A stretch of DNA of 64,000 nucleotides from Hyphomicrobiales bacterium (GTDB lineage Bacteria > Pseudomonadota > Alphaproteobacteria > Rhizobiales > Beijerinckiaceae): positions 1,962,001 through 2,026,000 of the forward strand of contig CAKNFP010000001.1 in the NCBI GenBank assembly GCA_930633525.1. Reading direction: 5' to 3'. Below the pieces are notes generated by a model that was not told the origin of the DNA, did not search any database, and was given only the letters and a program-made list of their open reading frames with translations. The translations under genes were made by a program, and so were the position numbers. This document shows, in pieces, positions 28,201-34,832 of this stretch (positions are counted from its first letter, which is position 1; every line of letters begins with the position of its first letter).

Positions 28201-28736
28201 ATATCGCCGGTGACACACAGGTCAGGGTCGAGCTCGGTGAGGGAAGCGATCGCATATCGGCCGCCTCTCAAACCTCCGGATGGATCGAGATCGCCGACAT
28301 AACCGGAGGCGGAGCCAAGCAAGTGGATCTGGGCGCCGCCGACGCGCTCTTTCGCTTCGATTCCGATAGTAATGGCACCGTCGATGTGACCGATAGCGCA
28401 GCGCGCGCGTCTGGCAATCACGGTCTTTCCTTCGATTTCGCGGGAGAAAGTGCCGAGAACATTGTTTTGACAGCGGTGCGGGACGAGGCGGGTGCCTTCA
28501 ACTACGGTATCGAGACAGCTGACGCACGGCTGAAAGTCTCTGTCCAAGGGTCGGACTTTGCCAAGACATCCGTCTGTGTCGCCGATCAGGCCTATGCAAT
28601 GGATCGGGCGATGAACCAACTGACCCAGCAGATGGCGAGTCTAGGACAGGGGGCGGGAAGCCTGCAGCTTTCCGCTTTGCCGGCGGATATGCACACCCCC
28701 ATCCATCCTCTCAACCTGGCAACCCCGATGGCGTGA
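25269..28736 (+). CDS. Large RTX-like protein, probable cargo of the adjacent type I secretion system
   Basis: A 1155-residue protein with no N-terminal signal peptide, as expected for a type I substrate. The ATG at 25269 has GGGAG upstream; a TTG at 25239 is less likely. Seen in order: a polar helical region (1-380); hydrophobic, glycine/alanine-rich segments near 383-403, 445-477 and 496-523 resembling the membrane-inserting part of RTX toxins; a Trp-rich patch near 712-730 (VWKWTNDFLWWGSEKW); and degenerate RTX-like nonapeptides between about 815 and 1000 (GAGEDTLSL, GKGNDTIVS, GGDGNDIIV, GAGDDVVNI). A final segment could bear the C-terminal secretion signal. No acyltransferase gene (HlyC type) is next to it. 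Function as pore former, adhesin or other secreted protein is inferred, not shown. Confidence 0.8.
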   Translation: MDETIGEKLSDAASMAAAGADASQDTQAASGVPMGSRDFQGEFHAEWLKAHTGPSGNADGLSASGSGAGLTRAGLASAAASEGLANNLLNWLKTDIESQTTKVGIAIDNVDRSNRDYLPAAFGEDLPSRKFMTGGAEPVQPRLTGDAAHDAMIYRAYIGTMETALSRAFGENFAASDDAKASAWRGLRQELWQETSEQALTEQYKRGSSSAAVRDQFSPDVLKGRLGAALLDKSGLNQKRTLLNQQSTGALSTLRMVLGVRDGLGIQRNIAVLNDPNASADAKLRAGFEVGRQSGALLQVVGGVTVDALRSFAEGQGLLTPLKSNLQDLAKSTKAGMNLDVLRGPQPTGARGTTSLSDTVADLASLDADIRAAQARTRSSGAVTAGKSVLSLIAGLTGIANDVARVATSDGDVRVIVQSSLGMVSTATQTASELTSIAAAAKSGTTASKLAGAGSALGIGASVFGVAAGTVGLVGAIKNLEQNPNSTAAKWAVGNSGVQIAASAFAGAAAVLCPPAALLTLLIPDFGGIGRALELVEHMADFESRGLMHEWEVLKKLHTIAALDATPLVNWTSAIYTPALNSEMRTKMDTEWYWGAYGERVNNLMQDGSDYERNLHSIASASQVNELISVLYDREKFNWFSDDRQLFGTAMGVYNKDGHRADFAVERGNAIDVTRAGAVKDGEVDRVLVIDSSLSAGDNLPEQQAIQGEWKTKQVWKWTNDFLWWGSEKWVDERYEDVRYEKVEQGPSVRLNLDGDNEILVRAANSRVTSVGDSNETYCVIAGVDCEIDDRGGENDSMYLVATGNVSNFNIKASGIENIQGSDYNDIVEISAVSGVIDLGAGEDTLSLANIRSGAINLTASARGTQVAQMDPVSGVPVSEATVKGVETVRLSDQDDDVRLAADAVVTIGEGIAPEIVLPELAEVDAGKGNDTIVSLASHMRILGGDGNDIIVIGSGSIGAPPVRDVCVIAGAGDDVVNIAGDTQVRVELGEGSDRISAASQTSGWIEIADITGGGAKQVDLGAADALFRFDSDSNGTVDVTDSAARASGNHGLSFDFAGESAENIVLTAVRDEAGAFNYGIETADARLKVSVQGSDFAKTSVCVADQAYAMDRAMNQLTQQMASLGQGAGSLQLSALPADMHTPIHPLNLATPMA

Positions 28737-28745
28737 GGACTTGCC

Positions 28746-28772
28746 GGCCGGGCAGTGTGACTAGCCCCGGCC
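28746..28772. terminator. Hairpin between convergent cargo and DoxX genes
   Basis: GGCCGGG at 28746-28752 pairs with CCCGGCC at 28766-28772 around a 13-base loop. It starts ten bases after the cargo-gene stop and precedes the convergent DoxX gene end. No T run is present, so it is a modest terminator candidate for either strand. Confidence 0.35.
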
Positions 28773-28805
28773 GTGAACGTCCCGCATTGCATTAGGGGCG
28801 TGCGC

Positions 28806-29219
28806 TCAGCGTGGAGATGCTGGCCGCGCGGCGAGGATCGAGACGAGAATGAGGGCGCCGATCATGCCGATATGTTCCGTCGCCGTATGGAAGGCGACGA
28901 TCGCGCGCTCCCCTTCGAGTGACCAGAAATGGTGGACCAGGAGGATTGTCAGCGCTGTGAAGATCCCGAGCGCGCCTGCGCCGAGCCAGGTGTGCCGTCG
29001 GGCGATGATGAGCGCGGAGCCACCCAATTGCACGATGATCGTTGCAATGTTGAACAGCCACCCCGGCGTCAGGCCGAACATTTCCATCTCGGCGACGCCG
29101 CCACGAAAATCGATCAGTTTCGCCAAGCCGCTTCCCCAAAAGGGAAATGTGAAGATGATACGCGCCGCGGCTTCGGTAACGCGGCTGGACAGGATTGCGG
29201 TGATGATTGAGGGAGCCAT
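28806..29219 (-). CDS. DoxX family membrane protein
   Basis: A 137-residue protein with four predicted membrane helices (about 12-32, 52-72, 78-98 and 112-132). The first helix region (RIIFTFPFWGSGLAKLIDFRG written in two parts: RIIFTFPFWGSG and LAKLIDFRG) and the FGLTPGW turn are typical of DoxX/DoxD-like proteins. The family is linked to redox or sulfur metabolism in some species but no general function is fixed. It is convergent with the secreted cargo gene and divergent from the small lipoprotein gene, so it looks like a single-gene unit. Confidence 0.82.
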   Translation of the reverse strand: MAPSIITAILSSRVTEAAARIIFTFPFWGSGLAKLIDFRGGVAEMEMFGLTPGWLFNIATIIVQLGGSALIIARRHTWLGAGALGIFTALTILLVHHFWSLEGERAIVAFHTATEHIGMIGALILVSILAARPASPR

Positions 29220-29444
29220 GGGACATCTCTCTGCAGGGAATGCCAGTATCTACTGTACAGCTCCCGGTTAGTCACCGAGGTTTGCCAGCACACGCAGCCA
29301 TCTCCACAACGGAAGTGGTGCAGGCGGTCGTGCGCCGCCGCTCTTAAGCACGATTGCAGATTGCGTTGGGCAAGTGATGAATGACGCTTGCATGCAGCGT
29401 CGCTCTCATATCGAATGCGCCCATAATTTTTCCTAGAGGCCTTT

Positions 29445-29651
29445 ATGCATCTGAACCGACTGGCCCTTATAGTAGCGATCAGCATGGCTGCCACGGCATG
29501 CCAATCAACCAACCAAGGCGGGGGTGGTTTCAGCCGGTCCGGCCCTCCGGACTATGTTGAAGACCAACTCGACAACGCCGTCTCGCCATTCCCAGAAGAC
29601 GACCGTTACGGCGACGACAGCCTCGTCCCGGAAGTCGGCGGACCCATGTAA
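29445..29651 (+). CDS. Small putative lipoprotein
   Basis: A 68-residue protein with a short signal peptide (MHLNRLALIVAISMAATAC) and Cys19 in a lipobox-like position, followed by a Gly/Ser/Pro-rich and acidic tail. It would be a small envelope lipoprotein. The -3 residue is Ala, not the favoured Leu, so the lipoprotein call is moderate. Its last 46 bases overlap the 3' end of the convergent acidic-protein gene. Function unknown. Confidence 0.55.
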   Translation: MHLNRLALIVAISMAATACQSTNQGGGGFSRSGPPDYVEDQLDNAVSPFPEDDRYGDDSLVPEVGGPM

Positions 29652-30358
29652 CTGGGGAACGCGCCGGGATGAACCGTCATCGGCGTCACCCGGTCGCTGT
29701 TTCCGGTCTTCGGCTTGCCGTCCGTGCGCAAGGCGAGGCCCTCGCGCACGGCGCGCGCCAGTGCCGCCGACGCGTCGTCTCCTTCAAAAGGTGACAGCAT
29801 AGGGAAGGCGAGATCGTCATCATCGAGGGCGATCGCCTCCTCAAGGGGGACGATCTCGCTCTCTGCTTCAGCCTCGGCTGCGATAATGTCAGTCGAGAGT
29901 GCGGGCGGGATGACCGCCAGAACCGGTTCATCCTCGATGCTGCCGCCTGAAATCGCGGCGGCGATGGCGATCCCGGCATCCAGAACGATGGTGTCGGCCT
30001 CATCCGCGGCGACAAGAGGGACGGGCTCCCCCTCCGGTGCCGCGTCGGTCAAGCTTGCCGGCTGTTCCGCAGCGTGAGCGTCCTCGACCGTAGTCCCAGC
30101 ATCCGCGGAAGGCACTGCAATCACTTCAGGCGGGATTGCCTCGTCCGGCGGGGCTACACGCACCCGGCGGATCTCAGCCACGGCGTCGCGGGCCAGAGCA
30201 AGCCAGGACAGCGCCACCGTCGATGCATCGAATGGCGGCAGCGGTGCCGGCTCGAAAGCGCGCCACAGATCCAGGAGTTCCGCCGTGCGGCGTGCGATGA
30301 CTTCCTGCCGTTCGGCAGACATCGCCGAGACAAGCTCCTCCAGTAATCCATCGGACAT
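29606..30358 (-). CDS. Acidic Ala/Glu-rich hypothetical protein
   Basis: About 250 residues from the likely start at 30358 (MSDGLLEELVSAMSAER); 30376 is an alternative. The first 70 residues look like an ordered helical domain (ARRTAELLDLWRAFEPAPLP), while the rest is rich in Ala, Glu, Asp and Pro with almost no aromatic residues and is probably disordered. I do not recognise a family. There is no signal peptide or membrane segment. The codon pattern suits a real gene in this GC-rich genome, but the low-complexity composition and the 3' overlap with the convergent lipoprotein gene leave some doubt. Confidence 0.55.
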   Translation of the reverse strand: MSDGLLEELVSAMSAERQEVIARRTAELLDLWRAFEPAPLPPFDASTVALSWLALARDAVAEIRRVRVAPPDEAIPPEVIAVPSADAGTTVEDAHAAEQPASLTDAAPEGEPVPLVAADEADTIVLDAGIAIAAAISGGSIEDEPVLAVIPPALSTDIIAAEAEAESEIVPLEEAIALDDDDLAFPMLSPFEGDDASAALARAVREGLALRTDGKPKTGNSDRVTPMTVHPGAFPSYMGPPTSGTRLSSP

Positions 30359-30487
30359 TGTCAGCCACCCACCCACGACTCAATGGGTAAATGGTAATTA
30401 ACCCTAGCGGTCTGGGTAGGTGGATATCAGAAGTTGTCCACGGAGATCTGCAACAACGTCAGTTGTGCTGACGAATAAGCCTTGATC

Positions 30488-31138
30488 TCAAGGCCGCTCG
30501 CGCGATGACCATGCTTCGACGAAGGCGCGCGCATTGGTGGCAATCTCCCGAACGTCCATGCCCGGCTTGTAGAGGGCCGATCCCAGGCCAAAGCCCGCGA
30601 CGCCCGCTGCAAGGAAGGGGGCCATGGTGGTCGGAGTGATGCCGCCGACCGGCAACAGCCGCGTTCCCGCCGGCAGCACCGCCCGGATCGCCTTGATGAC
30701 CGGCGGCCCGACCATCTCGGCCGGAAAGATCTTGAGGGCGGCTGCGCCGGCAGCGAGCGCGGCAAAAGCCTCTGTCGGGGTCGCGACGCCGGGAGTGCAG
30801 ATGAGCCCGGCATCGGCCGCGGCGCGGATAACCGCCGGGTCGGCATGCGGCATTACAACGAGGTCAGCGCCAAGCCCCACGAGGCGCTCGACTTCGGCGG
30901 TCCGTGTCACCGTGCCCGCGCCCACGAGCGCGTCGTCCGGCAGCAGCTCCCGGATGATGCGGATGCTCTCGAAGGGGTCGGGTGAATTCAGCGGCACCTC
31001 GATGAAGCGGAAGCCCGCCTCATGCAGCACCGTGGCGACGCCGGCCGCCTCCTCGGGCTTCAGCCCGCGCAAGATGGCGATCAGCGGCAGCGTGGCGAAA
31101 GCCTCTTCCAAACGCGTCGCGCGGCTCGGCCGGGTCAT
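30488..31138 (-). CDS. dgoA: 2-dehydro-3-deoxy-6-phosphogalactonate aldolase (KDPG/KDPGal aldolase family)
   Basis: A 216-residue class I aldolase that splits 2-keto-3-deoxy-6-phosphogalactonate into pyruvate and glyceraldehyde-3-phosphate. The Schiff-base Lys is in ALKIFPAEM, with VGAGTVT and GLGSALYKPG, the latter typical of the DgoA branch. AGAAGGA lies eight bases before the ATG at 31138, which decides this start over 31171. It follows the kinase gene dgoK by 40 bases on the same strand. A pure KDPG (eda) role is possible from the sequence alone; the neighbour favours galactonate. Confidence 0.9.
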   Translation of the reverse strand: MTRPSRATRLEEAFATLPLIAILRGLKPEEAAGVATVLHEAGFRFIEVPLNSPDPFESIRIIRELLPDDALVGAGTVTRTAEVERLVGLGADLVVMPHADPAVIRAAADAGLICTPGVATPTEAFAALAAGAAALKIFPAEMVGPPVIKAIRAVLPAGTRLLPVGGITPTTMAPFLAAGVAGFGLGSALYKPGMDVREIATNARAFVEAWSSRERP

Positions 31139-31178
31139 GGTACCAATTCCTTCTGTCAGACGGTCGGACAACGTCCGG

Positions 31179-32195
31179 TCATGCCCGATCCAGCATGCCC
31201 GTGGCGGTTGCGAAGCGGAAGAGCCCCGCCGGGGCTGTATTCCCCAGAAGGGCGGCGGGTGCGACGTCGAACAAGGTCATCGCACGGCGATAGCTGTTGC
31301 AGAGGCCGTCATCGCCAATGAGCACGATGGGCGGCAGACCTGTGGCATCAGCCTGCAGGCGGGCGAGGCCCGAGGTCAGTTCTTGTCCGATGAGAAGACC
31401 CGAGAGATAATCTTTCAGGACATTGCCGGGCAGTCGCTTCGTGAGACCGAGGCTGCGCACCGAAAAGAGCTGGTTCAGGAGATCGCCGGCATGGCTGTCG
31501 CGCGCCGCCGCGACGCCTTGCAGGAAGGCGGCCTCCGCTGCCGCGGGGGCTGCGGCCGTTTCCTCCTGAGAGGTCATAAGGCGGCCGAGGATCGAGTGCT
31601 TCGTCATGACGGCGAAGACCTCGCCGGTCATATAGGTATCGAAATGGTTGATGCGGCTCGCGGCGATGGCAACCCATTTGGAATGGGTGCCAGGCATGAT
31701 GATGGAGGCCCGCTCCGCCAGTGACGGATTCTCGGCGAGGGCGCCGGCGATCTGGATTTCCTCGCCCCGCATCACGTCCGGTGGTGCATCGGCCGGATTG
31801 TCAATGACGCCAGGGGCGATGAGGATCGTGCGGCCGTCCGCCGTCGTTGCGCGGCCGGCGTGGCGGGCGAGTTCCGCGACGTCGGCGGGGCAGGCGACAT
31901 AGGGTGCTTCGACCCAGCCCTGCGCGCTGCCGACCATGCCGCCGGCGACAACCGGCAGATCAGGCCATTGCGCCAGCCATTCACCGCAGAGCGCGGCGAA
32001 CGCCTTCTCGAACCCGGAAACACCCGGCTCCGGCAAGTTCTGGATGCCGTGGCTGCTGGCGCGTCGGTCGATGACTTCAGCGTCCCTGTCCATCAGGAAG
32101 CCGCGCAGACTTGACGTGCCCCAGTCGAGGGCGATGAGAACAGGACGACGGGCCTCTGACACCTGATTGCTGTTCACGCGATCGCTCCCTGGCAT
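31179..32195 (-). CDS. dgoK: 2-dehydro-3-deoxygalactonokinase
   Basis: A 338-residue sugar kinase of the DgoK family (ASKHA-like fold) with the phosphate-binding start LIALDWGTSSLRG. Other conserved parts are MPGTHSKWV and FDTYMTGEVFAV. It phosphorylates 2-keto-3-deoxygalactonate at C6 for the aldolase encoded next. The ATG at 32195 lacks a good ribosome binding site; a GTG at 32177 has AGGGAG eight bases before it and may be the true start. The dehydratase (DgoD) and a regulator are not in the window, so the catabolic pathway is only partly encoded here. Confidence 0.92.
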   Translation of the reverse strand: MPGSDRVNSNQVSEARRPVLIALDWGTSSLRGFLMDRDAEVIDRRASSHGIQNLPEPGVSGFEKAFAALCGEWLAQWPDLPVVAGGMVGSAQGWVEAPYVACPADVAELARHAGRATTADGRTILIAPGVIDNPADAPPDVMRGEEIQIAGALAENPSLAERASIIMPGTHSKWVAIAASRINHFDTYMTGEVFAVMTKHSILGRLMTSQEETAAAPAAAEAAFLQGVAAARDSHAGDLLNQLFSVRSLGLTKRLPGNVLKDYLSGLLIGQELTSGLARLQADATGLPPIVLIGDDGLCNSYRRAMTLFDVAPAALLGNTAPAGLFRFATATGMLDRA

Positions 32196-32566
32196 CGATC
32201 TTGGCGTCTGCCTACTCGATCACTGATGCAGGGTCTAGGGTCGATGCTTCGATCTTAGCGAGCGCGCGCTGTTGGATGGGCATCCGACCTGATCAATGGG
32301 GTTATCCAGCGAAGGCGCTCGTCACGGCATCGGCCCGAAATGGCGGTCACTATGGGCCGGGACGCGTCACCGCCAACCAGTCCTTCACAGGGCGAGGCTG
32401 TCCGGGATGGCTCCCTGGATATGTGCCGTATCCTATTGAATAATATGCATTATCAACGTCCTGTGGATTTGTGATTTGCACGCGTTCTCTTTTTTGTTCT
32501 ATTTTTGTTCACGGTCAGTTACTCTGATGAAATTGCAAGTGGCAATCAGATCTCGTGGGTCCGACG
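32196..32566. other. Upstream region of dgoK and of a small divergent gene
   Basis: Three hundred and seventy bases without a gene. From about 32430 to 32545 the sequence is AT-rich, with T-rich runs, unlike its surroundings. It is the probable control region for dgoK (minus) and the 83-residue gene (plus). It contains the inverted repeat listed separately. Confidence 0.4.
32436..32456. promoter_or_regulatory. Imperfect inverted repeat, candidate operator
   Basis: ATAAT-ATGC-ATTAT with outer TTG and CAA (one extra base on the left) forms a near-palindrome of operator size. It lies about 240 bases upstream of dgoK and 110 bases upstream of the divergent small gene. Sugar-acid operons are often controlled by GntR or IclR regulators binding such sites, but no regulator gene is adjacent. 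Confidence 0.3.
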
Positions 32567-32815
32567 ATGAGCATGATGGTGGACGAAATCGTTGCGGCCT
32601 ATCTGAAGGCTGAAGGGAATGCCATGGCGGCTCTCAACGCGGCCATTCGGGATGCGCTCGCCGACCTCACCGAAAAGGAGCAACGCCTTGCCAAGGCGGA
32701 ACGGCTTATTTCGCGCGGCTATGTGCGCGGCCGGATGCATGCGGCGCTCTCGGCTGCCGCGGAACGGGAGCAGGCCGAGATCGACGAAGTGATGCATTCG
32801 AAGTCGATGTCGTGA
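32567..32815 (+). CDS. Small helical hypothetical protein
   Basis: About 82 residues from the ATG at 32567 (a GTG at 32555 is also in frame). It is rich in Ala, Glu, Lys and Arg and almost certainly helical, with a coiled-coil-like middle (DLTEKEQRLAKAERLISRG). No membrane segment, signal or known motif is seen. Function unknown. It is convergent with the proline-rich gene. Confidence 0.5.
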   Translation: MSMMVDEIVAAYLKAEGNAMAALNAAIRDALADLTEKEQRLAKAERLISRGYVRGRMHAALSAAAEREQAEIDEVMHSKSMS

Positions 32816-32838
32816 AATGGCCGTCAAGTCGCGGCCTC

Positions 32839-33108
32839 TTACAAGAGAAACAAACGTTTTTCCGGTTCTATTTCATCCGGGTTCGGCTTCGGCCTGTCGT
32901 TGTCGGGATCGTCCGGATCGGGTTCTTCAACCGGCGGGATGATAGGCTTCAGGGGATCTGAAGGATCGATCGTCGGCGGTCGCTTAAAGGGATCCGGCAA
33001 GGGAGACCCGGGCATCGGCGGCTCCGATGCCTGCCGGAATGGCGAACCGGCCGTCTGCAGACCCGCGATATATCCGGTTCGTTCTGTTCGCATCCCGCTC
33101 ATATCCAT
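32839..33108 (-). CDS. Small proline-rich acidic protein
   Basis: An 89-residue protein starting at 33108 with GAGGA eight bases upstream. The second half is a run of Pro and acidic residues (PPVEEPDPDDPDNDRPKPN), ending in EKRLFLL. The frame stays open upstream to 33555, but that part is the shadow of the opposite-strand gene. No known family is recognised. The composition suggests a disordered linker-like protein. Confidence 0.45.
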   Translation of the reverse strand: MDMSGMRTERTGYIAGLQTAGSPFRQASEPPMPGSPLPDPFKRPPTIDPSDPLKPIIPPVEEPDPDDPDNDRPKPNPDEIEPEKRLFLL

Positions 33109-33315
33109 GCTGCTCGTCCTCGTTTGTGCGCATGGAGAAAAGTCGCGGGTGCTTGATGCGGTTCCCCTTTGACGTCCGAGCGCCGGCATCGATGTGAAGT
33201 CTCGCAATCGGCTGTAGACTCCAGCAGATATGTCACGACGCGGCCCCATTCCCGTGGAATTGGATGTATGGAAATCCAGATCCATCCGATCGAATCGCCG
33301 GAAATGAGGATAGCC

Positions 33316-33702
33316 ATGAGCCGAACGAAGCGCGCACCCGCAATTCCGCGATCCGGGTTGTGGGCATTGAGCCGGCCTGTCGCATCGCGCCTCGCCGGTG
33401 GCGCTGCCGCGATCGCTCTCGTAATGGGAACGACATTTGTCGTCACCCCGGCCTCGGCCCAGAATGCGCCGCTCGAACTGCCGCAGCAGGGGCAGTCTCT
33501 CGCCAAGCCGGGCAAGACGAAACCGGCGCGTCCGGCCAGGAAGGCAAAGTCGCAATCGTCGGGACGCGTCGAGGGACGCTCCGTTCAGGAGTTTCGCCAG
33601 CCGAGCTACGATGATCTGGCGCGACAGGGAGCGGACGAAGGGGGCACCAGCATTCGCCCAAGCTTCCGCGGCGGCAGGCCGGCTCTGAATATGGGCTTCT
33701 GA
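33316..33702 (+). CDS. Small basic exported protein, hypothetical
   Basis: A 128-residue protein. GAGGA lies six bases before the ATG at 33316, and the N-terminus is a long, basic signal peptide ending in a hydrophobic core and ASAQ (ALVMGTTFVVTPASAQ). The mature part is about 75 residues, Lys/Arg/Pro-rich first (KTKPARPARKAKSQ), then RQPSYDDLARQG. Upstream frame to 33169 is not needed. It should be periplasmic or secreted; no family recognised. Confidence 0.6.
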   Translation: MSRTKRAPAIPRSGLWALSRPVASRLAGGAAAIALVMGTTFVVTPASAQNAPLELPQQGQSLAKPGKTKPARPARKAKSQSSGRVEGRSVQEFRQPSYDDLARQGADEGGTSIRPSFRGGRPALNMGF

Positions 33703-33889
33703 ATACGTCTTTTTCCATTCCCGATTGAGCGCCGGTCAGCGTTTCCCCGGTCTTGATAAGCCGCGGGAGAATGTTCGGCCGCGCTTTGTGCGTTGCCAGT
33801 GAAAGCTGATCGATTGAGGATGGATCGTAATTGAGCCAGCGTGTTTCCGGAAATATTGGATAAGGGACCAACTGATGAAGGAGGCCCCA

Positions 33890-34678
33890 ATGGCGAGGCA
33901 TGTGATGAGGACCGGTCTCTTGAGCGACGTTTTGAAGAGCGACCTCTTGCGCGGGATCTTGCCGCGAAGGCCGTTGATCGCGGCTCTCGCCGGCTCGATC
34001 CTGGTTCTGCCGTTTGCCGCGCCGGTTCAGGGAGCCTTGGCGGCCAGCGCAGATCCCCTTGCCGGCCAATGGCTGGCCGAGGATATCGGTGGCGGCGGCG
34101 TGGTCGACCGTATCCAGACGACGCTTGCGTTCGGTGGAGATGGCAAGGTCACCGGTTCGGGGGGCTGCAACCACTTCACCGGCAAGGCCGAGATCACCGG
34201 CGAAACCCTGCGGATCGGCCCGCTCGCTTCCACCCGCATGGCCTGCCCTCCGGCAGTCATGGGGCAGGAGCAGAAGTTCTTCAATGCGCTGCAGGGGGTG
34301 AAAAGCTGGGCGATCGACGGCAACGGCAAGCTCTTGCTGCGTGACGCCGGCGGCAAGCAATTGGCGTTGTTGACACGGGTCCGCCAGGGTGCGGCGATCA
34401 CGATCGAGGTTCCGACGGCCAATCAGGTAGAGACCATCAAGGCGAGCTACGCCTGCGGTGACCGGGTTGTGGATGCCACCTATTTCAATGCCGGCGAAAT
34501 CTCGCTGGTGTCCCTGTCGATCAAGGGGGAGTTCGTGGTCGCGGCCAATGTGCTGGCGGGTTCCGGCGCGAAATATGCCGGCGGGCGCTTCATCTGGTGG
34601 ACGAAGGGCAATATGGCCGATCTCTATGATCTGACCAAGGGTGAGAACGCACAGCCCGTCGCTTGCAAGCAGACTTGA
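33890..34678 (+). CDS. META domain-MliC domain fusion, exported
   Basis: A 262-residue protein starting at 33890, where AAGGAGG is five bases upstream. After a membrane/signal segment at about 29-52 come two domains. The first (56-163) is a META/HslJ-type domain with SGGCNHFTG, IGPLASTRMAC and a likely Cys93-Cys119 bridge. The second (183-260) matches the C-type lysozyme inhibitor MliC: YACG at 187-190, SGAKY, FIWWTKG and a final Cys259 that would pair with Cys189. MliC proteins protect the periplasm from host lysozyme, META proteins are linked to stress and motility. Exported two-domain protein with probable periplasmic defence role; this is inferred from the domains. Confidence 0.8.
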   Translation: MARHVMRTGLLSDVLKSDLLRGILPRRPLIAALAGSILVLPFAAPVQGALAASADPLAGQWLAEDIGGGGVVDRIQTTLAFGGDGKVTGSGGCNHFTGKAEITGETLRIGPLASTRMACPPAVMGQEQKFFNALQGVKSWAIDGNGKLLLRDAGGKQLALLTRVRQGAAITIEVPTANQVETIKASYACGDRVVDATYFNAGEISLVSLSIKGEFVVAANVLAGSGAKYAGGRFIWWTKGNMADLYDLTKGENAQPVACKQT

Positions 34679-34832
34679 CGGCGGCCGGAAATCGCCCCGG
34701 CGGGATATCCACGGGCAGCACGACATCCACTGGTAATCCCGGGCCGGGGGCTCGACCCCGCCGGTCCTCGCCTTATGCTTGGGCCGGGCCGGGCATGAGT
34801 CCGGCCGGGATGTGATCGGTATTGGGTTTCCG

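Noticed and set aside
32839..33555. Full 238-codon version of the proline-rich frame
   Set aside because: The part upstream of 33108 is antisense to the exported basic protein and Arg-rich; a ribosome binding site supports the short form.
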